Source: Streptomyces litmocidini
Lineage (GTDB): Bacteria; Actinomycetota; Actinomycetes; Streptomycetales; Streptomycetaceae
Direction: 5' to 3'
NCBI RefSeq assembly: GCF_014649755.1
Contig: NZ_BMTQ01000014.1
Span: 1 to 64,000 of the forward strand
Length of the DNA: 64,000 nt
Part shown: positions 1-8,758 of the stretch, in pieces
Numbering within the stretch: position 1 is the stretch's first letter
How the letters are laid out: each line of letters opens with the position of its first letter
Translations under genes and position numbers: made by a program
Notes under the pieces: model-generated
What the model was told of the DNA's origin: nothing
The model's input: the letters and a program-made list of their open reading frames with translations, nothing else
Databases searched by the model: none

Positions 1-138
1 CAGGCGATCAAACTCTCCATGGACCTCGCCGGCCGCCCCGGCGGCCCCACCCGGCCGCCGCGCCACCCGCTCGCGCCCGGACAGGAGGCCGTCGTCCGCG
101 CCGCCACGGAGAAGGCCCTCGCCGAGGGCCACGCGTAG
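1..138 (+). CDS. C-terminal end of a dihydrodipicolinate synthase (DHDPS) family lyase, 5' truncated by window edge
   Basis: The first 45 codons in frame 1 end at TAG. The visible tail has an amphipathic helix, then Leu-Ala-Gly-Arg, a Gly/Pro stretch and an Arg-x-x-Pro-Leu motif, followed by a final helix. This is the usual C-terminus of DHDPS/N-acetylneuraminate lyase aldolases. The next gene, 32 nt downstream, encodes a proline racemase family enzyme. In hydroxyproline catabolism a DHDPS-family enzyme (1-pyrroline-4-hydroxy-2-carboxylate deaminase) acts after the epimerase, so that role is likely here. The catalytic lysine and active-site loop lie outside the window, so the exact reaction is inferred from context only. 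Confidence 0.6.
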   Translation, partial: QAIKLSMDLAGRPGGPTRPPRHPLAPGQEAVVRAATEKALAEGHA

Positions 139-170
139 AGCCACCCACCCACCCACCGGAAGAGGACCCC

Positions 171-1175
171 ATGCGCACCCGCCACGTCTACCACGCGGTG
201 GACTCCCACACCGAAGGCATGCCCACCCGCGTCGTCACCGGCGGCTTCGGCATCGTCCCCGGCGCCACCATGGCCGAGAAGAGGCTCCACTTCGCCGAGC
301 ACCTCGACCACGTCCGCACCCTCCTCATGTACGAACCGCGCGGCCACGCGGCGATGAGCGGCGCCGTCCTCCAACCGCCCACCCGCCCCGACGCCGACTA
401 CGGCGTCCTCTACATCGAGGTGTCCGGTCTGCTGCCGATGTGCGGCCACGGCACCATCGGCGTCGCCACCGTCCTCGTCGAGACGGGCATGGTGCCGGTC
501 GTCGAACCCGTCACCACCGTCCGACTCGACACCCCCGCCGGGCTCGTGAGCGTCGACGTCCGCGTCGAGGACGGCCGGGCCCGCTCCGTGACCCTCACCA
601 ACGTCCCCGCCTTCTCCGTCGGCCTCGACCTCAAGGCGGACGTGCCCGGACACGGGACGGTCACCTACGACCTCGCGTACGGAGGCAACTTCTACGCCTT
701 CGTCGACCTCGACTCGCTGGGCCTGCCGTTCGACCGCGCCCACAAGGACGAACTGCTCGCCGCCGGACTCGCGATCATGGACGCCGTCAACGCCGGTCCC
801 GACCGTCCCGTCCACCCCGAGAACCCGGCCTTCGCCGGAGTGAAGCACGTCTACCTGACCGCGCCCGGCTCCGACGCGACCCGCTCGCGCCACGCCATGG
901 CCATCCACCCCGGCTGGTTCGACCGCTCCCCGTGCGGCACGGGCACCAGCGCCCGCATGGCCCAGCTCCACGCGCGCGGACTCCTCGCCCCGCACACCGA
1001 CTTCGTCAACGAGTCCTTCATCGGCACCGAGTTCACCGGACGCATCGTCGGCGAGACCGTCGTGGGCGGGCTGCCCGCAGTCGTCCCCACCGTCACCGGC
1101 CGCGCCTGGATCACCGGCACGGCCCAGTACTTCCTCGACCCCGACGACCCGTTCCCCGCCGGATTCCTGCTCTGA
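171..1175 (+). CDS. Proline racemase family protein, probable 4-hydroxyproline 2-epimerase
   Basis: The protein has 334 residues, the normal family length. Both catalytic cysteines of the two-base mechanism are present: Cys91 in MCGHGTIG and Cys255 in DRSPCGTGTS. Two cysteines point to a racemase/epimerase; trans-3-hydroxyproline dehydratases replace the first with Thr. The ATG start follows a GGAAGAGGA ribosome site. The enzyme should epimerise trans-4-hydroxy-L-proline (or proline) at C2 in the cytoplasm, feeding the oxidase and the DHDPS-family deaminase encoded around it. The GntR-type regulator 78 nt downstream is its likely local repressor. Substrate choice between proline and hydroxyproline cannot be settled from motifs alone. 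Confidence 0.85.
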   Translation: MRTRHVYHAVDSHTEGMPTRVVTGGFGIVPGATMAEKRLHFAEHLDHVRTLLMYEPRGHAAMSGAVLQPPTRPDADYGVLYIEVSGLLPMCGHGTIGVATVLVETGMVPVVEPVTTVRLDTPAGLVSVDVRVEDGRARSVTLTNVPAFSVGLDLKADVPGHGTVTYDLAYGGNFYAFVDLDSLGLPFDRAHKDELLAAGLAIMDAVNAGPDRPVHPENPAFAGVKHVYLTAPGSDATRSRHAMAIHPGWFDRSPCGTGTSARMAQLHARGLLAPHTDFVNESFIGTEFTGRIVGETVVGGLPAVVPTVTGRAWITGTAQYFLDPDDPFPAGFLL

Positions 1176-1213
1176 GCCGCCCGCGGTCGCCCGGGACGGC
1201 GGGGAAACGTGAC

Positions 1214-1223
1214 ATTGTACGAT
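1214..1223. promoter_or_regulatory. Candidate GntR operator, palindrome centred on GTAC
   Basis: The bases ATTGTACGAT form AT-N-GTAC-N-AT, an imperfect palindrome in the short gap before the FCD-type GntR gene. Operators of this regulator class are often built around such a GTAC-centred palindrome. This suggests autoregulation of the downstream gene; no second copy was checked upstream because it would lie outside the window. Confidence 0.35.
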
Positions 1224-1253
1224 GCTCCTCCGTGACTTCTCGGAGGACGCACG

Positions 1254-1955
1254 ATGGGTGACCTGAAACAGTACGGCCTCGTCAGAGCCCAGGAACGGCT
1301 CCGCGACCAGGTCGGCCACGCCCTCCGCGCAGCCCTGATCGCCGGGGAACTGCGTCCCGGCCAGGTCTACTCGGCCCCCGGCCTCGCGAGCGACCTCGGC
1401 GTCTCCGCGACCCCGGTCCGCGAGGCCATGCTCGACCTGGCCCGCGAGGGCCTGGTCGAGCCCGTCCGCAACAAGGGCTTCCGCATCACCGAGGTCAGCG
1501 AGCGTGACCTCGACCAGTACACGGAGCTGCGGACCCTCATCGAGGTCCCCACCATCGGCCGGGTCACCCGCACCGCCCCCCGGGAACGGCTGGAGGAACT
1601 GCGCCCGGTCGCCGAGGAGATCGTCTCGCGCGCCCGCGAGCACGACCTCATCGGCTACCTGGAGGCGGACCGCCGCTTCCACCTCGCCCTGCTCGCCCTC
1701 TCCGGGAACGAGCGGCTCGTCGAGACCGTCGGCGACCTGCGCAAGCGCTCCCGGCTCTACGGACTGACCGGCCTCGACGAGGCCGGCAAGCTCGTCTCCT
1801 CCGCCGAGGAGCACCTCGAACTCCTCGACCTGATGATCGCCGGGGACGCGCCCGGCGCCGAGGCCTGCGCCCGTCGCCACCTCGGCCATGTGCGTTCCTT
1901 GTGGGCCGACCCCGAGGCGGGCGACGAACCGGAGGCCGGAGACGGCCCGTCCTGA
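1254..1955 (+). CDS. GntR family transcriptional regulator, FCD (FadR-type) subfamily
   Basis: A 233-residue cytoplasmic regulator. Residues 15-80 form the winged helix-turn-helix, with LASDLGVSATPVREAMLDLA as recognition region. Residues 90-215 are an all-helical FCD ligand domain with the usual Asp/His metal pattern (EADRRFHLAL, EEHLELLDLM, RRHLGH). Such proteins bind small carboxylates; here the ligand is probably a hydroxyproline pathway intermediate, because the gene follows the epimerase by 78 nt on the same strand. A GTAC-centred palindrome lies upstream. The last 15 residues are an acidic low-complexity tail (EAGDEPEAGDGPS). It ends 13 nt from the convergent acyl-ligase gene. Confidence 0.85.
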   Translation: MGDLKQYGLVRAQERLRDQVGHALRAALIAGELRPGQVYSAPGLASDLGVSATPVREAMLDLAREGLVEPVRNKGFRITEVSERDLDQYTELRTLIEVPTIGRVTRTAPRERLEELRPVAEEIVSRAREHDLIGYLEADRRFHLALLALSGNERLVETVGDLRKRSRLYGLTGLDEAGKLVSSAEEHLELLDLMIAGDAPGAEACARRHLGHVRSLWADPEAGDEPEAGDGPS

Positions 1956-1968
1956 CCGGCAGGCCCCC

Positions 1969-3471
1969 TCACGCACCCTCCGGCGGGACGATCGCCCGCT
2001 TGAGGACCTTTCCCGTCGGCCCCTTCGGAAGGGCGTCCGCGAGCCAGATCCGGCGCGGGTACTTGTACGGGGCGAGCCGCTCCCGCACATGGGCGCGCAG
2101 CTCGGCGGGGGAGACCCGGCCGCCGGGCCGCAGGACGACCGCGGCGGCGACCTCCTGCCCGTGCACCGGGTGCGGGACGCCGAGGACGGCGGCCTCCGCC
2201 ACGCACGGGTGGAGGTGGAGGACCTCCTCCACCTCCCTCGGATACACGTTGAACCCGCCCCGGATCACGACGTCCTTGAGGCGGTCGACCACCCGGAAGT
2301 CGCCGGTCGCGTCCCGGGTGCCGAGGTCACCGGTGTGCAGCCAGCCGTCCCGTACCGTCTCGGCGGTGGCCTCCGGACGGCGCCAGTAGCCCTTCATGAC
2401 GTTGTGCCCCCGGACGACGAGCTCGCCGACCTCGCCGTCCGGGACCTCCTTGCCGTCCCGGTCCACCACCCGCATCTCCACCCCCTCGATCGGGATGCCG
2501 ATCGTGCCGGGGGAGCGCGGCCGGTCGATCCGGTTCACGCAGGCCAGCGGAGACGACTCGGACAACCCGTACCCCTCCAGCACGGCACAGCCGAAGTCCG
2601 ACTCGAACCCGGTCAGCACCGCCACCGGGAGGGGCGAGCCGCCGCACAGGCAGACCCGCAGCGAGGAGACGTCGTGGGCCGCGCGGTCCGGGTGCCGCAG
2701 CAGCAGCCCGTACATGGTGGGGACGCCGAGGAAGACCGTGACCCGGTCCCGGGCGACGAGCGCGAGCGCGCCCGCCGGGTCGAAGCGGGCCATGAGCGTC
2801 AGACAGGCACCCACCGACACCGCGCAGTTGAGTCCCATCACCTGCCCGAAGGAGTGGAAGAGGGGCAGACCGCCGAAGACCGTGTCCGAGGGGCCGAGCG
2901 CCAGGACCCGCACGCCTTCGTCGACGTTGCGCCGGATGTTGCGGTGGGTGAGCTCGGCGCCCTTCGGCGCCCCGGTCGTGCCGGAGGTGTAGAGCACGAC
3001 CGCCGTGTCCTCCGGGGCACGGCAAGCGGGTGCCACGCGCGCGTGGCCGGCCAGCAGCGCCGTGAACGCGGCCGGTTCGACCGCCAGGTGCGGGGTGCCC
3101 GCCAGCCGGGCGCCCTCGGCCGCCTCCTCGCCGTCCCGGTGCCAGGACAGGAGCAGCGCGGCCTCGGCGTCCGCCAGACAGTGGCGGACCTCGCCCGCCC
3201 GCAGCAGCGGATTGAGCGGGACGACGATCGCGCCCGCCCGCAGGATGCCGTAGTAGAGCACGGCGAACAGCGTGCTGTTCGGCAGCATGAGGGCCACCCG
3301 GTCCCCGGGACCGACCCCGCGCGCGTGGAGCAGCGCGGCGGCGCGGTGGGCGAGGTCGTCGAGCGCGCCGTACGTCAGCGTCTCGGCGCCGAGACGCAGC
3401 GCGGCCCTGTCGGGGTGCACGGCCGCGCTCCGGGCGAGCAGCGCGGGAACGGTGCCGTCGTCGACGCTCAT
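1969..3471 (-). CDS. Acyl-CoA synthetase / fatty acyl-AMP ligase family enzyme of the biosynthetic cluster
   Basis: A 500-residue adenylate-forming enzyme. It carries the AMP-binding signature YTSGTTGAPKGAEL, the downstream GYGLSES and HTGDLG motifs, and the C-terminal catalytic lysine in LPKGPTGKVLKR. Full length and intact C-domain indicate a working ligase that activates a carboxylic acid as acyl-AMP, and then loads CoA or the cluster ACP. Its ATG overlaps the stop of the PPTase gene by one base (TGATG), so it is the last gene of the minus-strand operon. Which acid it activates, and whether it primes the FAS-like core or releases its product, cannot be read from sequence. Confidence 0.88.
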   Translation of the reverse strand: MSVDDGTVPALLARSAAVHPDRAALRLGAETLTYGALDDLAHRAAALLHARGVGPGDRVALMLPNSTLFAVLYYGILRAGAIVVPLNPLLRAGEVRHCLADAEAALLLSWHRDGEEAAEGARLAGTPHLAVEPAAFTALLAGHARVAPACRAPEDTAVVLYTSGTTGAPKGAELTHRNIRRNVDEGVRVLALGPSDTVFGGLPLFHSFGQVMGLNCAVSVGACLTLMARFDPAGALALVARDRVTVFLGVPTMYGLLLRHPDRAAHDVSSLRVCLCGGSPLPVAVLTGFESDFGCAVLEGYGLSESSPLACVNRIDRPRSPGTIGIPIEGVEMRVVDRDGKEVPDGEVGELVVRGHNVMKGYWRRPEATAETVRDGWLHTGDLGTRDATGDFRVVDRLKDVVIRGGFNVYPREVEEVLHLHPCVAEAAVLGVPHPVHGQEVAAAVVLRPGGRVSPAELRAHVRERLAPYKYPRRIWLADALPKGPTGKVLKRAIVPPEGA

Positions 3472-4412
3472 CAGCGGTACTCCTTCGGGGCCGTGCGGTG
3501 CGGAGGAAGCGGTACGGGGCGGGGGACGGCCACAGCGGTCAGCAGCAGGCCCCCGCGGACGAGCCAGCGCCCGGGCAGCACGCGCGGCAAGGGACACGGC
3601 CCCGCGGGCACCGGCACCAGAAGCCGCGCCCAGAAGCGACCGGAGGCCCGGGGAAGCCCCGCACGCACGCGTGCGGGGGGAGGCGGAGGGGCGCCGTGCG
3701 GGGGTGCGGGGAGACGCGGACGGTCGCCGTGCGCGGGTGCGGACGGACACGAGTGGCCGCCACGCGCGCGTGCGGGAGGCAGCGAGTGGTCGTCCCGCGC
3801 GCGTGCGGGAGGCCGCGGGCCCTCGGACGGGTCGAGCCGCCATGACACCTCGGCTTCCTCGAAGCCGAGCCAGGCGCCCCCGTATCCGCTCCAGGCCTTG
3901 TAGACGGACTCCTTCGCGCTGAACAGCAGCCGGTCCCAGGCGATGTCCGGCCGCCGGGCGGCCAGTTCGCGCAGCCGCGCCCGCTCCGGGCCGAAGACCA
4001 CCTCCTCGCGGACCCCGGACGGCAGCGGCGCGTGCGGCTCGGCGTCGATGCCGAGGCCGAGGAAACCGGCGGCCGACGCCACCGCCGCGCCCCGGTACCC
4101 CGCGCAGTGCGTGATGCTGCCGACGGTGCCCGCGGGCCACGCCGGCGCTCCGCGCCGCCCCCGCAGGAGCGGGGCCGCCGCGACCCCGAGACCCGCGAGC
4201 GCCCGGTGGGCACAGAGCCGGGCCGTCGCGAACTCGCGCCGCCTGCCGGGCGCGGCACGCGCCATCAGGGCCTCCTCCTCGGCGAAGAGCCACGGGGGGC
4301 GGGGCCCGTCGTCCGTCCCGGGCCCGTCCACCGGCCCGGTTTCCTCGGCCCAGTGCACCCGCTCGGGCAGCAGCGCGCCGAGCAGGAGGAACTCCTCGCT
4401 CCGTACGCTCAC
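3471..4412 (-). CDS. 4'-phosphopantetheinyl transferase (Sfp/EntD type) with a large low-complexity insert
   Basis: 313 residues from a GTG start that overlaps the stop of the hydrolase gene (GTGA). Sfp-type hallmarks are the Mg-binding GIDAEPH (about 121-127) and the WDRLLFSAKESVYKAW block (about 159-174). It would convert apo-ACP to holo-ACP, and the clustered ACP gene is the obvious partner. Residues about 194-257 are a Pro/Ala/Arg-rich repeat that interrupts the C-terminal beta strands; canonical sequence resumes at GRFWARLLVPVP and GRWLVRGGLLLTAVAVP. The insert is in frame and both halves are intact, so the enzyme may fold with a disordered loop. Confidence 0.88.
   Translation of the reverse strand: MSVRSEEFLLLGALLPERVHWAEETGPVDGPGTDDGPRPPWLFAEEEALMARAAPGRRREFATARLCAHRALAGLGVAAAPLLRGRRGAPAWPAGTVGSITHCAGYRGAAVASAAGFLGLGIDAEPHAPLPSGVREEVVFGPERARLRELAARRPDIAWDRLLFSAKESVYKAWSGYGGAWLGFEEAEVSWRLDPSEGPRPPARARDDHSLPPARARGGHSCPSAPAHGDRPRLPAPPHGAPPPPPARVRAGLPRASGRFWARLLVPVPAGPCPLPRVLPGRWLVRGGLLLTAVAVPRPVPLPPHRTAPKEYR
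3642..3833. repeat. Degenerate GC-rich tandem repeat inside the PPTase gene
   Basis: Imperfect units of roughly 33-36 bp built on the theme CGCGCGTGCGGG recur about five times (for example near 3666, 3700, 3733, 3764 and 3795). They encode the Pro/Ala/Arg-rich loop of the PPTase. The reading frame is kept throughout. Confidence 0.75.
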
Positions 4413-5620
4413 GCCCGGGCACCCGACGGCGTGCTGCCACGGTCCGCGGCCGGTACCGGAGGCACGACGCGGGGCTCGGGCGTGTTCGGCGAGGCGGCGC
4501 CCTGCCGCCTGGCCGTGCCTGCCGTGCCTGCCGTGGCGGTGTCGGGTCCGGCCGTGTGCGGCGAGGCGGCGCCGGGTCCGGCCGTGCCTGCCGTGGCGGT
4601 GTCGGGTCCGGCCGTGTGCGGCGAGGCGGCGCCCTGCCGGCCGACCGTGCCCGCCCTGACGGTGCCGGGCCCTGCCGTGCGCGGCGAGGCGGCGCCGGAT
4701 CCGGCCGCCCCCGCCGAGGCGACGCCGGAGCCGGCCGCGGTCACCGTCGGGAAATCCGCCCACGCCGCGATCCGGTCGACGAGTCCCGCGTTGTGCCGGA
4801 TCCAGCGGAAGTGGTCGAGCCGCCGGCCGCCCGCGTCCGAGGCCCGGTAGCTCCAGCGCCGGACCCGGGCCGAGGCGAGCTTCCCGCACAGGTGGTCCAC
4901 GGCCCGCGGCGGCGCCAGCGCGTCGCCCTCGACGTCGACGGCGAGCACGGGCAGGTCGACGCGCCCCAGCGCCGCCTCGTAGTCGGCGGCGGCGCCCCCG
5001 GCCCCGTACCGCCCGGTCCGCATCTGCCGCGCCCAGTCCCGCATCACGCCCACGGACTCGCGCCCGCCGAACCCGAACCGGTGCCCCGGCCAGTACCCGA
5101 GCAGCTCCGCTCCTGCCACGCACAGCAGGCTCCGCACGAGCCACCGCGCACCCGCCCGGAGGTCCGCCCCCGTGCCGAGCGCGCGCCACCACGCCGAACC
5201 GCTGGCCACCAGCACGACCCCCGCGAGGCGGGGCCGGAGCAGCCCGCAGTGCACCAGGCCGAGCTGGCCGCCGAGACTGTGGCCGAGCAGCAGCCTCGGC
5301 GCGTCGGGGAAGGCGCGCTCGACGGCGTCGAGGACCGCGCCGACGTCGTGCTCGACGAGCTCGCGGTAGCCGAAGCGGATCCCGCGCGCCGGGACCGGGG
5401 TGCTCTCGCCGTGGCCGCGCAGGTCCGTCGTCACCACGGTCGCACCCCGCCGGTGCAGCGCCCGCGCCAGCGGGGTGTAGTGGCGTGCCGCGGTGCCCAT
5501 CGCGGGGAGGACGACCACGACCGGAGCGGTCGGATCGGGCCGCGCGTGGACCCGGACCACGAGCGTGGCGCCGTCCGGGGCGGTGAGCTCGGCGAGTACG
5601 GGGAAGGGGGAGGACCTCAT
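4409..5620 (-). CDS. Alpha/beta hydrolase (thioesterase/lipase-like) with a repetitive C-terminal tail
   Basis: 403 residues. Residues 1-290 form an alpha/beta hydrolase: oxyanion region LPAMGTAARHY, DLRGHGES, nucleophile Ser115 in GHSLGGQLG, acidic candidates around DVEGD (229-233) and His270 in RRLDHFRW. In this operon it may release, transfer or proofread the acyl chain made by the KS/ACP proteins. Residues about 295-403 are a Gly/Ala/Pro/Thr-rich tail encoded by a 60-bp tandem repeat and are probably disordered. The ATG overlaps the KSIII stop (ATGA) and its own stop overlaps the PPTase GTG, which implies translational coupling. Confidence 0.8.
   Translation of the reverse strand: MRSSPFPVLAELTAPDGATLVVRVHARPDPTAPVVVVLPAMGTAARHYTPLARALHRRGATVVTTDLRGHGESTPVPARGIRFGYRELVEHDVGAVLDAVERAFPDAPRLLLGHSLGGQLGLVHCGLLRPRLAGVVLVASGSAWWRALGTGADLRAGARWLVRSLLCVAGAELLGYWPGHRFGFGGRESVGVMRDWARQMRTGRYGAGGAAADYEAALGRVDLPVLAVDVEGDALAPPRAVDHLCGKLASARVRRWSYRASDAGGRRLDHFRWIRHNAGLVDRIAAWADFPTVTAAGSGVASAGAAGSGAASPRTAGPGTVRAGTVGRQGAASPHTAGPDTATAGTAGPGAASPHTAGPDTATAGTAGTARRQGAASPNTPEPRVVPPVPAADRGSTPSGARA
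4521..4633. repeat. 60-bp tandem repeat in the hydrolase 3' coding region
   Basis: Bases 4521-4573 recur without mismatch at 4581-4633, a 60-bp period (20 codons), with more diverged copies on both sides. It encodes the Ala/Gly/Pro/Thr tail of the hydrolase. Confidence 0.85.
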
Positions 5621-6624
5621 CCCGCCTCCACGGGATCGGCCTCCGGTTCCGGCAGGCGCCAGCCGATCACCCCGGCGCCCCAGGTCACGCCCGCGCCGAA
5701 CGCCGCCACCCCGAGCAGGCCCGTCGGGCCGAGGCGGCCCTCCCGCCAGGCCTGGTGGAGGGCGAGGGGGATGGAGGCGGAGGAGGTGTTGGCGACCCGG
5801 TCGACGTTCAGGTAGAGCCGTTCCGGCGCGACGCCGAGCTCCTTGCCCACCGCGCGCACGATGCGCGCGTTGGCCTGGTGGGCGACGAACAGGTCGACGT
5901 CGTCGGCGGTCAGCTCCCGCCGCGCGAGGACGTCCCGGGCCGCCTCGCTCATCCGCTCCACGGCCTGGACGAAGATCTCGGGCCCGTCCATCCGCAGCTT
6001 CCGGTCGTACCGGTCGGCGTAGAGCAGCGGAACCAGCTCCCCGTCCGAGCCGAGCCGGAACGCGGGCTCGACGAAGGGGCCCGTGCGCGTCCCGGCGGAG
6101 GAACCCGGGGCCGCGTCCGCCACGTCCGCCACGACCACCGCCCCGGCGCCGTCGCCGAGCAGCACCGCCGTCGAGCGGTCCTCGTGGTCGGTGATCCGGG
6201 TGAGCGCCTCGGCGCCGCAGACCAGCACGGTGGTCGCCCGGCCCGACTCGATCAGGGCGACGGCGTGGTCCAGGGCGTACACGAACCCGGCGCAGGCGGC
6301 GTGCAGATCGAACGCGGCGGCCCGGTCCGCGCTGAGCCGGGCGGCCACCTCCACGGCGAGTCCCGGCGTCGTCCGGTCGGGCGTCGTGGTCGCCACGACG
6401 ACGTGTCCCACCTCGCGCGCGGTGCGACCCGACGAGGCGAGGGCCGTCCGGGAGGCGGCCAGGGCGAGGTCGGCCAGGTGCCCGTCCTCCGGCAGGAAGT
6501 GGCGCTGCCGGATCCCGGTCCGCTTGACGATCCACTCGTCGGACGAGCCGATGGCCTCGAAGTGACTGTTGGGCACGACCCGTTCGGGCAGCGCCGAGCC
6601 GACGCCGACGATCGCCGCGGTCAT
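5617..6624 (-). CDS. 3-oxoacyl-ACP synthase III (FabH-like, KSIII)
   Basis: 335 residues, normal FabH length. The Cys-His-Asn triad is complete: Cys111 in HAACAGF, His249 in AHQANARI and Asn279 in VANTSSASIPLAL. It should condense an acyl-CoA starter with malonyl-ACP, setting the starter unit of the chain made by this cluster. It lies between the FabI-like reductase and hydrolase genes with 4-nt overlaps on both sides. Because a genome of this type already has a housekeeping fabH, this clustered copy is probably dedicated to a special product. A role as an acyltransferase-type KSIII is also possible. Confidence 0.9.
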   Translation of the reverse strand: MTAAIVGVGSALPERVVPNSHFEAIGSSDEWIVKRTGIRQRHFLPEDGHLADLALAASRTALASSGRTAREVGHVVVATTTPDRTTPGLAVEVAARLSADRAAAFDLHAACAGFVYALDHAVALIESGRATTVLVCGAEALTRITDHEDRSTAVLLGDGAGAVVVADVADAAPGSSAGTRTGPFVEPAFRLGSDGELVPLLYADRYDRKLRMDGPEIFVQAVERMSEAARDVLARRELTADDVDLFVAHQANARIVRAVGKELGVAPERLYLNVDRVANTSSASIPLALHQAWREGRLGPTGLLGVAAFGAGVTWGAGVIGWRLPEPEADPVEAG

Positions 6625-7514
6625 GAGCGGTCCTCCTTGCCGGCGCGGGGCGGGGCGCCGAGGCCCGGGGGCTCGCCGACGGCGCCGGCCCCCATGCGGA
6701 CGGCGTGCATCCCGCCGTCCGCATGCACGATCTCCCCGGTGACGCTGGCCGCCAGATCCGAGAGGAGGAACAGGACGGGGCCGACGAGCCGGGCCGGATC
6801 GGCGCGGCTCCAGCCGAGCGGCGCCTCCTGCTCCCAGCGGTCGGCGATCCGGTCGAAGGTGCTGACGGCCCGCCCGGCCACGGTCTCGACCGGGCCGGCG
6901 GCGACGAGGTTGACGCGGATGCCGGAGTGCCCCAGGTAGAGCGCGAGGTAGCGGCAGACCGCACCGAGCGTGGCCTTGCCGACCCCCATCCAGTCGTATC
7001 CCGGCCAGGCCCCGGACGAGTCGAAGTCGAGCCCGACGACGCTGCCCCTGGCCGCGCCCGCGCCGCCGCCCTCGCGCAGCAGCGGGGCGAGCGCGGTGGT
7101 CAGCGAGTGCAGCGAGAACGCCGCCGTGCGCAGGGCGAGCGTCGCGTCCTCCACGGACGTGGTGAGGAAGTTGCCGCTGAGCGCGGACTGCGGGGCGGCG
7201 GCGATCGCGTGCAGGACGCCGTCGACCGCGCCCCAGCGGCGCTCCAGTTCCTTCGTGAGTGCGTCCAGGTCCTCGGGACGCGTCACGTCCAGTTCCAGGA
7301 CGTCGGCCGGGTACGGCAGGCCCGAGGCCGCGGCCTCCGTGATCCGCCGGGTCCGCCCGAAGCCCGTGAGGAGGACCTCCGCGCCGGCCTCCTGGAGCGC
7401 CCGCGCGGTGTGCCAGGCGATCGAGTCGTCGTTGAGGACCCCGGTCACCAGATAGCGGCGCCCCGAGAAGCCGAGCGGGTCGGGGGTGCCGTGGGGGTCG
7501 CGGGACGCGCGCAT
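6621..7514 (-). CDS. Enoyl-ACP reductase, FabI/InhA type (SDR)
   Basis: 297 residues. The N-terminus has the divergent FabI nucleotide-binding loop (VTGVLNDDSIAWHTA). The catalytic pair is Tyr173 and Lys180 with exactly six residues between, the FabI/InhA spacing rather than the usual SDR YxxxK. Late motifs GPVETVAGR and TGEIVHADGGMHAV also fit FabI. It should reduce trans-2-enoyl-ACP with NAD(P)H, so the cluster makes at least one saturated C-C bond. No ketoreductase or dehydratase gene is present, so those steps must be borrowed from primary fatty acid synthesis or be absent. Start and stop overlap the neighbouring KS genes. Confidence 0.88.
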   Translation of the reverse strand: MRASRDPHGTPDPLGFSGRRYLVTGVLNDDSIAWHTARALQEAGAEVLLTGFGRTRRITEAAASGLPYPADVLELDVTRPEDLDALTKELERRWGAVDGVLHAIAAAPQSALSGNFLTTSVEDATLALRTAAFSLHSLTTALAPLLREGGGAGAARGSVVGLDFDSSGAWPGYDWMGVGKATLGAVCRYLALYLGHSGIRVNLVAAGPVETVAGRAVSTFDRIADRWEQEAPLGWSRADPARLVGPVLFLLSDLAASVTGEIVHADGGMHAVRMGAGAVGEPPGLGAPPRAGKEDRS

Positions 7515-8758
7515 CAGGACCGCCCTTCCACGGCCAGGACGAGGGCCGCGTTGTGTCCGCCGAAGCCGAAGGAGGTGGAGAGGCCGTACAGCACGCCCGT
7601 ACGCGCGCGGGTGGTGAGCTTCCGCGCCGCCCGGACGAGGTCGAGCGGGCCGAGCGCCGGGTCGGGGTGGCGCAGCCCCGCCGTCGGGGGCGCCACGCCG
7701 TGCCGCAGCGCCTGGAGGGTGGCGACGGCCTCGACCGCGCCCGCCGCCCCGAAGAGGTGCCCGAGGGCGCCCTTGCCGGAGGAGAGCGGCAGCTCCGCGA
7801 GGACGTCGGCTCCGAGGGCCTGCCGCAGCGCCTCGCACTCCAGACGGTCGTTGAGGGCGGTGCCGGTCCCGTGGGCGTTGACGTACGCCAGCTCCCCGGG
7901 CGCCACCGAGGCCTCCCGCAGCGCGAGCGTGACCGCCCGGGCCGCGGGCCCGCCGTCGGGGGCGGGCGCGGTGACGTGATGGGCGTCGGAGGTCGCCGCG
8001 TACCCCCGTACGGCTCCGAGGGCCTCGGCCCCGCGCCGGGCGGCGCCCGCCGCGGTCTCCAGGACGAGGATCCCGGCGCCCTCGCCGATCACGAAGCCGT
8101 CGCGGTCCCGGTCGAAGGGGCGGGAGGAACCGCTCGGCGAGAGGGCGCCGGCGTTCGCGAAGGAGGCCGCCACCAGGTCCGAGGAGGAGGCCTCCGCCCC
8201 GCCGACCACGACGGCGTCGGCCGCTCCCGAGGCCAGGAGCCGCATCCCCGTGCCGACGGCCTGCGCGCCGCTGCTGCACGCGGACGCGACGCACAGGCTC
8301 TCGCCGCGGAAACCGTGCCGCATGGAGAGGTGGGCGGCGGCCGCGTTGGCCATCATCTGCGGGATCATCAGCGGCGAGACGAACCCGGCGCCCTCCTTCT
8401 CGTACACCTCCCGCTGCGCCTCGAAGGAGGCCGTGCCGCCGAGCCCGCAGCCGATGACGCAGGCGACGCGCTCGGGGAGCCAGGGGGAGGGGGCGCCCGC
8501 CCGGTGTCCGGCCCGGGTCAGGGCCTCCTCGGCCGCCACCAGGGCCAGCTGGGTGAACCGGTCGGTGCGGCGCACCAGGTTCCGCGGCAGGTGGTCACCG
8601 GCGGTGAAGTCCGCGTGCCGGACGGCCGGGTGGGAGCCCGCCGGCGCCGTGTCCCCGGCCACGGCGCGCTCGTGGAGCACGCCGGCGCCGACGCCGAGCG
8701 GGGTGACCGCGCCGAAGCCGGTGACGACGACCTCCCGCCCCCGCTGCGGATCACTCAA
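7514..8758 (-). CDS. 3-oxoacyl-ACP synthase II (FabF-like, KSII)
   Basis: 414 residues with the full Cys-His-His triad: Cys161 in VASACSSGAQ, His296 in NAHGTGTALND and His334 in GALGHLFGAAGA. It should elongate acyl-ACP with malonyl-ACP. The apparent start is TTG at 8756-8758, overlapping the ACP gene by 8 nt; no better in-frame ATG or GTG precedes the conserved REVVVTGFGAVTPLG strand, so TTG is preferred. It is a single-domain enzyme without the paired chain-length factor of aromatic polyketide systems, which points to fatty-acid-like chemistry. Confidence 0.9.
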   Translation of the reverse strand: MSDPQRGREVVVTGFGAVTPLGVGAGVLHERAVAGDTAPAGSHPAVRHADFTAGDHLPRNLVRRTDRFTQLALVAAEEALTRAGHRAGAPSPWLPERVACVIGCGLGGTASFEAQREVYEKEGAGFVSPLMIPQMMANAAAAHLSMRHGFRGESLCVASACSSGAQAVGTGMRLLASGAADAVVVGGAEASSSDLVAASFANAGALSPSGSSRPFDRDRDGFVIGEGAGILVLETAAGAARRGAEALGAVRGYAATSDAHHVTAPAPDGGPAARAVTLALREASVAPGELAYVNAHGTGTALNDRLECEALRQALGADVLAELPLSSGKGALGHLFGAAGAVEAVATLQALRHGVAPPTAGLRHPDPALGPLDLVRAARKLTTRARTGVLYGLSTSFGFGGHNAALVLAVEGRS

